From Streptomyces misionensis (GTDB taxonomy: Bacteria; Actinomycetota; Actinomycetes; Streptomycetales; Streptomycetaceae), in NCBI RefSeq assembly GCF_900104815.1, contig NZ_FNTD01000004.1, positions 6,943,001-7,007,000 on the forward strand: a stretch of DNA of 64,000 nt, read 5' to 3'. This document shows, in pieces, positions 1-9,424 of the stretch. The position numbers and the translations under genes are program-made. The notes under the pieces were generated by a model. The model did not search any database. It was given only the letters and a program-made list of their open reading frames with translations, and was not told where the DNA came from. Positions within the stretch are counted from its first letter, which is position 1. Each line of letters begins with the position of its first letter.

Positions 1-885
1 AAGGTCCTCGCCGGCACCACCGACTCCGGTGTGGCGCTCCAGATGGCGCCGCTGGCCGCGCAGAACAAGGTGCTGTACGTCAGCGGTCCGGCCGCCGCCG
101 ACGCGGTCACCGGCGTCAACGCCTACACCTTCCGCTCGGGCCGGCAGTCGTACCAGGACATACTCGCCGCCGGGGCGCTGCTCGGCGACGCCCGCGGCAA
201 GAAGGTCACCGTGCTCGCCCAGAACTCCGCGTTCGGACAGGCCAACGTGGCCGCGGTGAAGGCGGTCCTCGGCACGAAGGGAGCGCACGTCGGCTCCGTG
301 CTGGCCCCGCCGAGCGCCACCGACCTCACGCCCTTCGCCCGCCAGACCCGGGCCGGCAAGCCGGACCTGGTGTTCGTCGCCTGGGCGGGTGCCGGCGCAC
401 CGGCGCTGTGGACCGCGCTCGACCAGCAGGGCGTGCTGGACACCAGCAAGGTCGTCACCGGCCTCGCGGGCACCGCCTCGTACCCGGTCTTCGGGAAGGC
501 CGGCTCCAAGATCGCCTTCCTCGCGCACTACTTCCCGGGCGCCGGGGGCGGCAACCCGGTGGAGAAGGCCATGCTCGACGGCATCACCAAGGCCGGCGGC
601 ACCCCCGACCTGTTCAGCCCGGACGGCTTCACCGCCGCCCAGATGATCGTGCACGCGATCGAGTCCGGCAGCGCCACCGACACCACGGCCATGGCCAAGG
701 CGCTGGAGGGCTGGAGCTTCGACGGCCCCAAGGGCGCGGAACGCGTCCGCGCGAAGGACCACGCCCTGCTCCAGCCGATGTTCACGGCACGGCTCAGGGG
801 CAGCGGCGACACCGCCCGGCCCGAACTGATCGACAGCATCCCGATGACGGCGGTCGCGCCGCCGGCCGCGGGGACGGCGGGCTGA
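1..885 (+). CDS. ABC transporter substrate-binding protein, branched-chain amino acid type (5' partial)
   Basis: The reading frame is open from base 1, so the gene starts upstream and lacks its signal peptide here; the visible part is about 294 residues. It reads as the C-terminal two thirds of a type-1 periplasmic binding fold (LivK/Peripla_BP_6): alternating hydrophobic strands and helices, with a stretch near position 190 (KKVTVLAQNSAFGQ) typical of the domain-hinge strand. It is followed with a 1-nt overlap (TGATG) by the ATPase gene, and then by a second ATPase and two permeases, which fixes it as the ligand-binding component of a Liv-type importer. Ligand is not readable from sequence; family members bind branched-chain amino acids, urea or short amides. 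Class assignment is secure, ligand is not. Confidence 0.9.
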   Translation, partial: KVLAGTTDSGVALQMAPLAAQNKVLYVSGPAAADAVTGVNAYTFRSGRQSYQDILAAGALLGDARGKKVTVLAQNSAFGQANVAAVKAVLGTKGAHVGSVLAPPSATDLTPFARQTRAGKPDLVFVAWAGAGAPALWTALDQQGVLDTSKVVTGLAGTASYPVFGKAGSKIAFLAHYFPGAGGGNPVEKAMLDGITKAGGTPDLFSPDGFTAAQMIVHAIESGSATDTTAMAKALEGWSFDGPKGAERVRAKDHALLQPMFTARLRGSGDTARPELIDSIPMTAVAPPAAGTAG

Positions 886-1697
886 TGTCCTCCTCGAACA
901 CGACCTCGCAGAGCACCGCGGAGACCCCGGGCGACCGGGCGGCGGCCGCCTTCCCGGCGCCGGTGCTCCGACTGCGCGACATCGGCTGGACGGTCGGCGG
1001 CGCGACCATCGTCGACGCCGTCTCCTTCGACGTCCACGAGGGCGAGTTCCTCGCCTTCATCGGCCCCAACGGAGCGGGCAAGACCTCCCTGTTCAACCTG
1101 GTCAGCGGGGTCAGCCCGGTCTCCCGCGGCATCATCGAACTGGACGGCCGCGACATCACCGCCGAGGCCGCCTACGCCAGGGCCCGGCGCGGCCTCGGGC
1201 GCACCTTCCAGACCTCCAGCCTCTGGCCCGGCATGACGGTCGCCGACCACGTCGGGCTCGCGGCCCAGGCGGCCGACGGCGGCTCGTACCGGGTCTGGCG
1301 CCGCGCCGACCCCTACCCCGCGCTCGTCGACCGGGTCCTGGCGCGCACTCAACTCGCGCACCGCGCCGGAACCTGCGCCGACGCCCTCTCGCACGGCGAG
1401 AAACGCAAGCTCGAACTCGCCGTACTGCTCGTCGGCGAGCCCCGGCTGATGCTGCTGGACGAGCCGATGGCGGGCGTGAGCGCCGAGGAGGTGCCCGCGC
1501 TGACCGAGCTCATCCGGTCGCTGCACAAGGAAGAGGGACGCACCGTGCTGATGGTCGAACACCACATGGACGTACTGCTGGGTTTGGCCGACCGGGTGGC
1601 CGTGATGCACCACGGCACGCTGCTGGCGCTGGACACCCCGCGGGCCGTGATGGCCGACCCCACCGTGCAACAGGCCTACCTCGGGGAGGAGTTGTGA
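885..1697 (+). CDS. Branched-chain amino acid type ABC transporter ATP-binding protein (LivG-like)
   Basis: About 270 residues. Walker A is GPNGAGKTS, the signature is LSHGEKRKLELA and Walker B is LMLLDEP followed by MAGVS, the arrangement seen in LivG-type ATPases. The ATG overlaps the stop of the binding protein (TGATG), implying translational coupling. The first ~30 residues (Ser/Thr/Ala rich) precede the ATPase fold and are not conserved in the family. It pairs with the following LivF-like ATPase to power the LivH/LivM permease at the cytoplasmic face of the membrane. The open frame extends upstream through the previous gene, but that part is a shadow of the binding protein. Confidence 0.93.
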   Translation: MSSSNTTSQSTAETPGDRAAAAFPAPVLRLRDIGWTVGGATIVDAVSFDVHEGEFLAFIGPNGAGKTSLFNLVSGVSPVSRGIIELDGRDITAEAAYARARRGLGRTFQTSSLWPGMTVADHVGLAAQAADGGSYRVWRRADPYPALVDRVLARTQLAHRAGTCADALSHGEKRKLELAVLLVGEPRLMLLDEPMAGVSAEEVPALTELIRSLHKEEGRTVLMVEHHMDVLLGLADRVAVMHHGTLLALDTPRAVMADPTVQQAYLGEEL

Positions 1698-2497
1698 CCG
1701 CCGCCCCGCCTCCCCTGCTGACCGTGCGCGACCTGCGGGTGGTGATCGGCGGCAGGCACATCCTGCACGGCGTCGACCTCACCGTGGCCGCCTCCGGCAC
1801 CACCGCCCTGCTGGGCCGCAACGGGGCCGGCAAGACCACCACCGTGCGCGGCGTCCTCGGCCTGGTGCCACGCACCGGCAGCGTGCTGCTGGCCGGAGAG
1901 GAGACGGTCCGCCTGGCCACCCACGTCCTGGTGCGCCGGGGCATCGGCTACGCCCCCGAGGACCGCGGCGTCTTCGCCGCCCTCAGCGTGGCCGAGAACC
2001 TGCGCCTCGCCGAGCGCAAAGGAGCCGGCGAACCGGCCTACGACCTGGTCCACGAGCTCTTCCCGGAACTCGCGCGACGCGCCCGGCAGGCCGCCGGCAC
2101 CCTGTCCGGCGGACAGCAGCAGATGGTTGCCATCGCCCGGACCCTGCTCAACGGCAACCGGCTGATCATCGCCGACGAACCCACCAAGGGCCTGGCGCCC
2201 AAGGCGGTCACCGAGGTCGCCCAGGTGCTGGAGCGCGTCGCCGAGACCGTGCCGGTCCTGCTGGTGGAGCAGAACCTCGCCGTGGTGCGCCGCCTCGCCC
2301 GCCACTGCGCCGTCCTCGCCGACGGCCGCACCGTGCACCAGGGCCCGGCCGGCGAACTGCTCGCCGACGCCGAGGCGGCCCGCCGGCTGCTCGGCGTCGG
2401 CGGCACCGGCCGGCGCGGCCCGGCGGGGACACCGGCCGGCCCGCCCGTTCGCACCGCGGCACGTCCCGCCGCCCGGACCACGGAGGCGGACACCTGA
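1694..2497 (+). CDS. Branched-chain amino acid type ABC transporter ATP-binding protein (LivF-like)
   Basis: 267 residues from a GTG that overlaps the previous stop by 4 nt (GTGA). Walker A GRNGAGKTT, signature LSGGQQQMVAIAR and Walker B LIIADEP are all intact. It is the second ATPase of the Liv-type importer. The last ~35 residues are a low-complexity Gly/Pro/Arg/Thr tail beyond the normal LivF fold, probably disordered. It overlaps the next permease start by 1 nt. Confidence 0.93.
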   Translation: MTAAPPPLLTVRDLRVVIGGRHILHGVDLTVAASGTTALLGRNGAGKTTTVRGVLGLVPRTGSVLLAGEETVRLATHVLVRRGIGYAPEDRGVFAALSVAENLRLAERKGAGEPAYDLVHELFPELARRARQAAGTLSGGQQQMVAIARTLLNGNRLIIADEPTKGLAPKAVTEVAQVLERVAETVPVLLVEQNLAVVRRLARHCAVLADGRTVHQGPAGELLADAEAARRLLGVGGTGRRGPAGTPAGPPVRTAARPAARTTEADT

Positions 2498-3384
2498 TGG
2501 CCACCGTCGTACTGCTCACCTTCACCGGACTCGGCCTGGGCGCCCTGTACTTCCTGATCGCCTCCGGCCTGTCCCTCATCTTCGGGCTGATGGACGTGCT
2601 CAACTTCGCCCACGGCGCCCTGCTGTCCATCGGCGCCTACGGCACCTGGTGGGCCGCCCGCGGCCACCTGCCCGGCGCCGGCTTCGGCGGGGCGGGGTTC
2701 GTCCTCGCCGTCGTCTTCGGCACCGCGGTCGGCACCGTCGCCGCCGTGCTCCTCGAAGTCGCCGTCATCCGCCCGCTGTACACCCGCCCCCGCGAACAGA
2801 TCCTCGCCACGGTGGGTGTGGGCCTTGCCGTACCGGCCCTGCTGTCGGCGGTGTGGGGCGCCGACGCCCGGCCCTTCCCCGGGCCGCAGGCACTGTCCGG
2901 CACGCTCGGCGTGCTGGGGGCCGAGGTGCCGCTCAACCGCCCGGTGCTGATCGCGGCGGCCCTGGCGGTCCTCATCGCGCTCAAGGTGTTCCTCGGCCGC
3001 ACCCGGCACGGACTGGTGGTCCGCGCGGGTGTGGAGGACCGCGCGATGGTCACCGCGCTCGGCATCGACGTGCGCCGGGCCTTCACCCTGGTCTTCGCCC
3101 TCGGCGGCGCGGCAGCGGCCCTCGGCGGCGCCCTCGGCGGCCTCTACTTCGGCTCCGTCGATCCCGGCCAGGGCACCTCCCTGCTCGTCTTCGCCTTCGT
3201 GGTCGTCGTGACGGGCGGCATGAACTCGCTCACCGGCACCGCGCTGGCCTCGGTGGCCGTGGGCCTCGTCCAGCAGTTCGCCAACTACTACACCACCGCG
3301 GGGCTCGGCGACGTCGCCGTCGTCGTCCTGCTCGCCGCCCTGCTGCTCGTCCGGCCGCGGGGGCTCACCGGGAGGCTCGCATGA
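2497..3384 (+). CDS. Branched-chain amino acid type ABC transporter permease (LivH-like)
   Basis: 295 residues, almost entirely hydrophobic helices. The N-terminal stretch GLSLIFGLMDVLNFAHG is the LivH-family hallmark and is followed by seven or more further membrane segments. It forms the heterodimeric channel with the LivM-like protein that follows. The start ATG overlaps the stop of the upstream ATPase by one base and its own end overlaps the next start by 4 nt, so the whole set is one operon. Confidence 0.92.
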   Translation: MATVVLLTFTGLGLGALYFLIASGLSLIFGLMDVLNFAHGALLSIGAYGTWWAARGHLPGAGFGGAGFVLAVVFGTAVGTVAAVLLEVAVIRPLYTRPREQILATVGVGLAVPALLSAVWGADARPFPGPQALSGTLGVLGAEVPLNRPVLIAAALAVLIALKVFLGRTRHGLVVRAGVEDRAMVTALGIDVRRAFTLVFALGGAAAALGGALGGLYFGSVDPGQGTSLLVFAFVVVVTGGMNSLTGTALASVAVGLVQQFANYYTTAGLGDVAVVVLLAALLLVRPRGLTGRLA

Positions 3385-4514
3385 CCACCGCCACCCAGCC
3401 GCGCGGCCGGGCCCGCACCGCGGACCGGCCCGCCGCCGGCCGCTCGGGAAGACTGCGGCGGGCCACCCGCTGGTGGCCGCTGCCGATGCTGGCGCTCCTG
3501 TTCACCGTGCCCTACGGCGCGCTGCCGCTGCCGGGTCTGCTCGACGGCCCGATCGGCAGCCCTGGCAACCTCCAACTCCTCGCCCTGTGCCTGGTGTTCG
3601 GCGGCCTGGCCACCGGCTACGACCTGCTGCTCGGCCGCACGGGGCTGCTGTCCTTCGGGCACGCGCTCTACTTCGCCGCGGGCACCTACGTCACCAACAC
3701 CGTGATGCTCGAAGCGGGCCTGCCGTTCGCCCTGTCCGCGCTGCTCGGGCTGCTCGCGGGGGTGGCGCTGTCCGCCCTGCTGGGGTCGGTCGCCCTGCGG
3801 GTCGGCGGCATCGGATTCTCCATGGTCACCCTGGCCTTCGCGCAGGCCGCGTCGATCCTCGTACAGCGCGACCCCGGCGGTGTCACGGGCGGCGAGGAGG
3901 GCCGGGCCGCGCCCGCCGACCGGCTGCCCGCCTCGCTCGTCGGCATCGACCACACCGCCAACCTCTACTGGATCGCGCTGGCCTACCTGGTCGTGGTCCT
4001 GGTCGTGGTGCAGTGGACGGTCCGCTCGCCCATCGGCCGGGTCTGGGAGGGCATCAAGGAGAACGAACGCCGGGTGGAGGTGCTGGGCCTGCGTCCGTAC
4101 GGCTTCAAACTGGCCGCCTTCGTCCTGGCCGGCACCCTGGCCGCGCTCGGCGGCATCGTGTACCTGCTGCTGACCGGCGGCGCCACCCCGCGCACGACCA
4201 CCTCCGACTTCACCCTCTCCCTGCTGGTGATGGTGGTGCTGGGCGGTTCCGGAACCCGGTGGGGGCCCATGGTCGGCGGCATCCTCTACACCTGGGCCGA
4301 CCAACGGCTCGGCGACCTGGCCGGCTCCGGCACGGTCGCCGCCCTGCCCTCCGTCGTCAGGGTGCCGCTCTCGCAGCCGCTGTTCCTGCTCGGCACGCTG
4401 TTCGTCGTGGTGATCTACGTACTGCCCGGTGGTGTGGTGCGGCTGCCGGCCCGGTTGCGCGCCGTCCGTCCGCCCCGCACCGCGACCGACCCCGAGGAGG
4501 TCTCCGCCTCATGA
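3381..4514 (+). CDS. Branched-chain amino acid type ABC transporter permease (LivM-like)
   Basis: About 377 residues from the ATG at 3381, overlapping the LivH-like stop (ATGA). After a ~35-residue Arg/Ala-rich cytoplasmic leader come repeated membrane helices, including the LivM signature around GYDLLLGRTGLLSFGHALYF and the cytoplasmic coupling loop WEGIKENERRVEVLGL that contacts the ATPase. It is the partner permease of the LivH-like protein. The longer open frame upstream belongs to the LivH gene read out of frame. Confidence 0.92.
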   Translation: MTTATQPRGRARTADRPAAGRSGRLRRATRWWPLPMLALLFTVPYGALPLPGLLDGPIGSPGNLQLLALCLVFGGLATGYDLLLGRTGLLSFGHALYFAAGTYVTNTVMLEAGLPFALSALLGLLAGVALSALLGSVALRVGGIGFSMVTLAFAQAASILVQRDPGGVTGGEEGRAAPADRLPASLVGIDHTANLYWIALAYLVVVLVVVQWTVRSPIGRVWEGIKENERRVEVLGLRPYGFKLAAFVLAGTLAALGGIVYLLLTGGATPRTTTSDFTLSLLVMVVLGGSGTRWGPMVGGILYTWADQRLGDLAGSGTVAALPSVVRVPLSQPLFLLGTLFVVVIYVLPGGVVRLPARLRAVRPPRTATDPEEVSAS

Positions 4515-5434
4515 CACGCACACCCGAGGAGTTCGAGGTACCGGTGCCCGGCGGAAGCCTGGCGGTGCTGCGCTGGCCCGCCGACGACCCGGGCGCCCCC
4601 GTGGTGGTCGCGCTGCACGGCATCACGGCCAACGGCCTGAGCTGGGCGCGCGTCGCCGACCGGCTCGCCGGACGGGTCACCCTGGTGGCGCCGGACCTGC
4701 GCGGCCGGGGCCGCAGCGGGCGGCTGCCCGGCCCGTACGGCATCGCGGCCCACGCCGACGACACGGCCGCGCTGGTGGCCGCGCTCGGCGCGGGGCCCGT
4801 GGTGCTGACCGGCCACTCGATGGGAGCCTTCGCCGCGGCGGTGACCGCGGTGCGCCACCCGCACCTGCCGGCGGCGCTGCTGCTGGTGGACGGCGGTGTC
4901 GGCTTTCCCGTCCCGGCCGTTTCGGACCCCGACGCGCTGATCACCTCCGTGATCGGCCCGGCCATGCGGCGGCTGTCGATGACGTTCCCGGACCGGGACG
5001 CCTATCGCGCGTTCTGGCGGAGCCACCCGGCCTTCGCCGCCTCCTGGTCGGCGTGGGCGGACGCCTACATCCAGCGCGATCTCGTGGGGGAGGAACCCGA
5101 ACTGCGCTCCTCCTGCGCCCTGGAGGCGGTCCGCACCGACGGCGTGGACCAACTCGGCGAGGAGGTGTCGGGCGCGGTGCGCCGGCTGCCCGTCCCGGCC
5201 GTACTGCTGTGGGCCGAACGCGGCCTGCTGGACGAGCCGCAGGGCCTGTACGACGAGCGGCGGCTCGCCGCCGCGGGCCTCGACCCCCGCCTGGTGCGCA
5301 CGCGGCTGGTACCCGGCACCAACCACTACACCATCCTCGTCGGCGACGAGGGCGCCCGGGCCGTGGCCCGGCACCTGCTGGCGGCGGCCGGCGTGCCGGG
5401 GCCCGGGGAACCGGCCGCCGTGCCGTCCCGGTGA
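4511..5434 (+). CDS. Alpha/beta hydrolase
   Basis: 307 residues from the ATG that overlaps the LivM-like stop by 4 nt. It shows the alpha/beta-hydrolase order: HG oxyanion strand (VVALHGITANG), an RGRGRS turn, nucleophile elbow TGHSMG, and a late His in GTNHYTIL. No signal peptide, so cytoplasmic. Coupling to the importer suggests it acts on the imported compound (ester, lactone or amide), which is inference; the substrate cannot be read. It ends 30 nt before the convergent regulator gene. Confidence 0.88.
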   Translation: MTRTPEEFEVPVPGGSLAVLRWPADDPGAPVVVALHGITANGLSWARVADRLAGRVTLVAPDLRGRGRSGRLPGPYGIAAHADDTAALVAALGAGPVVLTGHSMGAFAAAVTAVRHPHLPAALLLVDGGVGFPVPAVSDPDALITSVIGPAMRRLSMTFPDRDAYRAFWRSHPAFAASWSAWADAYIQRDLVGEEPELRSSCALEAVRTDGVDQLGEEVSGAVRRLPVPAVLLWAERGLLDEPQGLYDERRLAAAGLDPRLVRTRLVPGTNHYTILVGDEGARAVARHLLAAAGVPGPGEPAAVPSR

Positions 5435-5464
5435 GCACCCCGGCCCCTCGGCGGCAGCCCCGCG

Positions 5465-7417
5465 TCAGGCGCCCGACAGCAGGTGCAGACGCAGCGCGAG
5501 CTGGAGCTCCAGGGCCCGCTCGGGGGTGTTCCAGTCGGGGCCGAGCAGCGCCTGGACGCGGTCCAGACGCTGCACCACCGTGTTCACGTGCACATGCAGC
5601 TCCTCCTTCGCCCGGGTCAGGCTCCCGCCGCGGTCGAAGTAGGCGCGCAGGGTGCGGACCAGCTGGGTGCCGCGCCGGGCGTCGTACTCCAGCAGCGGTC
5701 CCAGCACGGCGGTGACGAAACCGTCCACGTCATGGCCGTCGCCCAACAGAACCCCCAGGAAACCGAGTTCGGCGACGCTCGCGCCGTGCCCGGTGCGCCC
5801 GAGCACGCGCAGCGCCCGCAGACAGCGCAGGCCCTCGGCGTGTGCGTCGGCGAGGGCCCGCGGCCCGGCGGCCGGTCCGGCGCCCGCCACCGTGACCGGT
5901 ACGCCGGTCAGTTGGCCGAGCTGCCCGGCGGCGGCGCGCGCCGCCGCACCGGGACCGGTGCCGTCGCACGGGAGCAACAGCACGGCGGCGCCCTCGTGTT
6001 CGGCGCTGATCCCGCCGTTCCCGAACAGGTACTGCACGGCGGCGTCGGCGAGCCGCCCCCGGGCCGCGTCGTCGGCCCGGGCGACGAGCAGGACATGCGG
6101 GCGGTCGAGGTCGATGCCGAGCCGGCGGCCGCGGGCCACCAGACCGGCCGGGTCGCGGTCGGGCGCGGTGAGCAGATCGGTGACCAGGTCGCCGCGGACC
6201 CGGTTCTCGGTCTCCGCCACCGAACGCCTCAGCAGGAGCAGCAGGGAGGTGACGACGCTGCTCCGCTCGAACAGCCGCCGGTCGGGGTCGTCCAGCTCCG
6301 GCCGCCCGTACAGGACCAGACAGCCCAGCAGTTCGTGTCCCGCCAGCACGGCGCAGACCCAGCGCCCGTCCCGGAAGACCGCGTGGGCGGTGGCGCGGGA
6401 ACTCTCCGCCGCCGCGACCAGCGCCGCCGCGTCCTCGGCGCCACCGGCGTCCGGCGCGCCCCGGGTGAGCGTCCCGCCGTGCTCGCCGACCGCGGTCAGC
6501 GGCCACCCGGAGCCGTCGTGGACCGCGACGTCCCCCTTCAGCAGACCGGCCACGGCGGCGGCCACGTCCGACACGTCACCGCCGCGCAGCACCAGATCGG
6601 TGAGCCGGTCGTGTGACTCGGCGGCACGCTGCATGGCCGCGGAGTGCTCCCGGATCACGGTGTTGGCCTCGGCCAGTTCGGCGAGCGCGGCCCGCGCGTC
6701 GGCCATGGCCTTGGCGGTGTCGATGGCGATGGCGGCGTGGTCGGCCAGCGAGCAGAGCAGGGCCACCTCGTCCGGGGCGAAGGTGCGGGGCGTGCGGTCC
6801 GCGGCGAAGAGCGCCCCGATGACCTGGCCGCCGCTTCCCGACCCCAGCAGCAGCGGCACCCCGAGTATCGCGACCAGACCCTCGTCGAGGACCCCCGCGT
6901 CGATGCTGCCGGTGTGGACGAAGCGGTCGTCGGTGCGGTAGTCCGGCGAGGCGTAGGGGCGGGCGGTCTGCGCGACCAGACCGCCGAGGCCCTCGCCCAG
7001 TTGCAGCCGCAGATTCTGGAACAGCTCCGACACCGAGCCGTCGGTGACCCGCATGTAGGTGTCCCCGGCCTCCTCGTCGGGCAGCGTGAGATACGCCGTG
7101 TCGGTGCCCAGCAGCATCCTGGCCCGCCGGACGATGGACCGGAGCACCGCGTCCAGGTCGCGCAGGGACGCCAGGTCGCCCGCGGTGTCGAAGAGCGCGG
7201 TCAGCTCCGCCTCCCGGCGCCGGTGCTGTCTGAGCGTGCTCTGCACCCGCAGCGCCGCTTCGGTGGCCTGCTCGACCTCCGCGAGGTCCTGGGCGGTGGC
7301 ACCGCTGCGCCGGGCCTCGACGGCGACGGCGCCGAGGTCTTCGGCGGGCGCGCCCGCGGCGAGGAGTTCGAGCAGCCGGCGCAGGTGCGGGGCGACGGAG
7401 GCGGGTCTGTGCGGCAT
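5465..7417 (-). CDS. GAF-domain transcriptional regulator with PucR-type C-terminal HTH
   Basis: 650 residues. After an N-terminal helical stretch (residues 1-70) comes a GAF sensor domain (about 70-240), a GGDEF-like middle region, and a C-terminal PucR/CdaR helix-turn-helix of the form GGSLTRAKEELHVHVNTVVQ. Proteins of this layout sense small ligands and control catabolic or transport genes. It converges on the importer operon and lies downstream of the MHS transporter on the same strand, so either is a plausible target. There is no good Shine-Dalgarno before the ATG at 7417, so a somewhat different start is possible. A 19-bp tandem repeat lies just upstream. Confidence 0.88.
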   Translation of the reverse strand: MPHRPASVAPHLRRLLELLAAGAPAEDLGAVAVEARRSGATAQDLAEVEQATEAALRVQSTLRQHRRREAELTALFDTAGDLASLRDLDAVLRSIVRRARMLLGTDTAYLTLPDEEAGDTYMRVTDGSVSELFQNLRLQLGEGLGGLVAQTARPYASPDYRTDDRFVHTGSIDAGVLDEGLVAILGVPLLLGSGSGGQVIGALFAADRTPRTFAPDEVALLCSLADHAAIAIDTAKAMADARAALAELAEANTVIREHSAAMQRAAESHDRLTDLVLRGGDVSDVAAAVAGLLKGDVAVHDGSGWPLTAVGEHGGTLTRGAPDAGGAEDAAALVAAAESSRATAHAVFRDGRWVCAVLAGHELLGCLVLYGRPELDDPDRRLFERSSVVTSLLLLLRRSVAETENRVRGDLVTDLLTAPDRDPAGLVARGRRLGIDLDRPHVLLVARADDAARGRLADAAVQYLFGNGGISAEHEGAAVLLLPCDGTGPGAAARAAAGQLGQLTGVPVTVAGAGPAAGPRALADAHAEGLRCLRALRVLGRTGHGASVAELGFLGVLLGDGHDVDGFVTAVLGPLLEYDARRGTQLVRTLRAYFDRGGSLTRAKEELHVHVNTVVQRLDRVQALLGPDWNTPERALELQLALRLHLLSGA

Positions 7418-7437
7418 GGGCGGACAACCGTTGCGAA

Positions 7438-7493
7438 GTCGGGGCGGGGACCGGAAGTCGGGGCGGGGACCGGACGTCGGGGCGGGGATCGGG
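7438..7493. repeat. Tandem repeat, 19-bp period, three copies
   Basis: Three near-identical copies of GTCGGGGCGGGGACCGG(A) start at 7438, 7457 and 7476, immediately upstream of the GAF/PucR regulator start. The third copy has one change (GATC for GACC). Related G-rich sequence continues to about 7560. It lies in the 5' region of the regulator gene, so an operator or a G-rich structure is possible; no function is shown. Confidence 0.75.
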
Positions 7494-7635
7494 GGAGAGG
7501 GGCGGGGAGGGCCGGGGGCGGGACCGGGCCGAGGGAGTCGGGGGACGGGGAGCGGGCGATGGCCGGGGAGGGCCGGGGCCCGTCCCGGCCAGGGCGGACT
7601 CCGGCCCTCCCCGGCCGGGCAGCGGTGCCGGTCCG

Positions 7636-9015
7636 TCAGGCGGACGTGGCCGCCTGCTGGTCCGCGGCGGGCCGTGCCGCCGAGCCGTCCGGCTCGATGG
7701 CGGCCAGGTCCCGGCCGCGCGTCTCACGGGAGGCGACGACGGCGATCACGGTGACCAGGGCGGCCAGCGCGACGTACAGCGAGATCGGGGTGGAGTTGCC
7801 GTAGGAGCCCAGCAACGCGGTGGCGATCAGCGGGGCCGGGGCGCCGGCCGCCACCGAGGACAACTGGGCCCCGATGGACGCGCCAGTGTAGCGCATACGG
7901 GTGGCGAACAACTCGGAGAAGAACGCCGCCTGGGGCGCGTACATGGCGCTGTGGAAGACCAGTCCGACGGTCACGGCGAGCACCAGCGCGGGGAACGACT
8001 TGGTGTCGAGCAGGGCGAAGAAGGCCCACGACCACACTCCCACGCCGACCGCGCCCACCAGGTACACCGGCTTGCGCCCGACCCGGTCGGAGAGCGCGCC
8101 GAACAGCGGGATCAGACAGAACTGCACGGCGGAGCCGATCAGCACCGCGTTCAGCGACGTCTGCTTGTCGATCTTGAGGTGCTCGACGCAGTAGGTGAGC
8201 ACGAACGCCGTGATCACGTAGTACGAGATGTTCTCGGCCATCCGCGCGCCCATCGCGACCAGGACGTCCCGCCAGTGGTTGCGCATGACCGCCACGAACG
8301 GCAGCCGCTCGGCGCGCTGTTCCGCCTTGCGCCGCTCCGCCTGCGCCAGCGCCTGCTTGAACAGCGGGGACTCGTCGACGGACAGCCGGATCCACAGCCC
8401 CACCATGACGAGCACGGCGGAGAGCAGGAACGGCACCCGCCAGCCCCACGAGTCGAACGCGTCGTCGCTCAGCACGGTGGTCATCAAGGACAGCACCCCG
8501 ACGGCGACCAGGTTGCCGGCCGGCGCCCCGCCCTGCGGCCAGGAGGCCCAGAAACCACGCCTCTTCGCGTCCCCGTGCTCGGAGACCAGCAGCACGGCGC
8601 CGCCCCACTCGCCGCCGAGGGCGAAGCCCTGGATCAGCCGCAGGGTGGTCAGCAGCAGGGGAGCCGCGACGCCGATCGTGCCGTATCCGGGCACGCAGCC
8701 GATCAGCGCCGTGGAGAGCCCCATCATCAGCAGGCTGATCACCAGCAGCTTCTTGCGCCCGAGGCGGTCGCCGTAGTGTCCGAAGACCACGGCGCCGATC
8801 GGCCGCGCGGCGAAGCCGATGGCATAGGTGAGGAAGGACAGCAGGGTGCCGGTCAACGGATCCGTCTCGGGGAAGAACACCCGGCCGAAGACCAGCGCGG
8901 CGGCCGACCCGTACAGGAAGTAGTCGTACCACTCGATGGTGGTCCCGATGAGGCTCGCGGCGACGATGCGGCGGAGGTTGGACGGGGTCGGTGGAGCGGC
9001 TGCGGGGGAGGACAT
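7636..9015 (-). CDS. MHS-family MFS metabolite:proton symporter
   Basis: About 459 residues and 12 predicted membrane helices. The N-terminal TTIEWYDYFLYG motif, the loop-2/3 GHYGDRLGRK motif and the QGFALGGEWGGA motif are those of the metabolite:H+ symporter family (ShiA, citrate, ketoglutarate and related carriers). I chose the ATG at 9015 rather than the tandem GTG codons at 9024/9021 because AGGAAG sits at a proper distance from it. Substrate is unknown but is normally a carboxylate or small polar metabolite. The regulator gene follows 218 nt downstream on the same strand. Confidence 0.9.
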   Translation of the reverse strand: MSSPAAAPPTPSNLRRIVAASLIGTTIEWYDYFLYGSAAALVFGRVFFPETDPLTGTLLSFLTYAIGFAARPIGAVVFGHYGDRLGRKKLLVISLLMMGLSTALIGCVPGYGTIGVAAPLLLTTLRLIQGFALGGEWGGAVLLVSEHGDAKRRGFWASWPQGGAPAGNLVAVGVLSLMTTVLSDDAFDSWGWRVPFLLSAVLVMVGLWIRLSVDESPLFKQALAQAERRKAEQRAERLPFVAVMRNHWRDVLVAMGARMAENISYYVITAFVLTYCVEHLKIDKQTSLNAVLIGSAVQFCLIPLFGALSDRVGRKPVYLVGAVGVGVWSWAFFALLDTKSFPALVLAVTVGLVFHSAMYAPQAAFFSELFATRMRYTGASIGAQLSSVAAGAPAPLIATALLGSYGNSTPISLYVALAALVTVIAVVASRETRGRDLAAIEPDGSAARPAADQQAATSA

Positions 9016-9424
9016 CGGCACCACTTCCTGGCGGTCGACGGGGGACGTTCGTGTGTCGCCACACCGTAGGAACGTGCAGGTCAGGGGCGTATGTGGTGGG
9101 ACACCGTAGTTCGAGGCGTCGGAGTGTGTGTGGTCACCATGGAGGCGGTTCCGAGTCTCTTTGAGGGCATGGTTCGGAGTCGAACAGCGGGAGCGCGACC
9201 GTCACGGACACTCTGGCGACCGCATCACAGTCGAACACGCCCCTCGCCGACCACAAACGCTGGAAGCGACTGACGCGCTGGACCCACCGCCGCGACCGCC
9301 TGCCGGACACCTACCGAGCCATCGCCGGCCTCGTCTCCGACCGCACCGCCAGCACCTGGGAACAGACCACAACCAGGCCGGACCCAACCGCTGTCACGCA
9401 CCGGCTCGTTACTCGGTGGCGGTG
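9016..9424. other. Gene-free interval
   Basis: This 409-bp stretch separates the MHS transporter start from the end of the FUSC-family gene. Short open frames exist (for example 9091-9273 and a frame with an Arg/Trp-rich stretch at about 9240-9340), but none has a convincing start, ribosome site or recognisable protein. The promoter of the MHS gene must lie in its first ~150 bp; I could not pick out boxes with confidence. Confidence 0.5.

Noticed and set aside
9190-9416. Possible transposase remnant in the gap before the FUSC gene
   Set aside because: One frame has an Arg/Trp/Leu-rich stretch reminiscent of transposase tails, but there is no start, no second motif and no inverted repeat.
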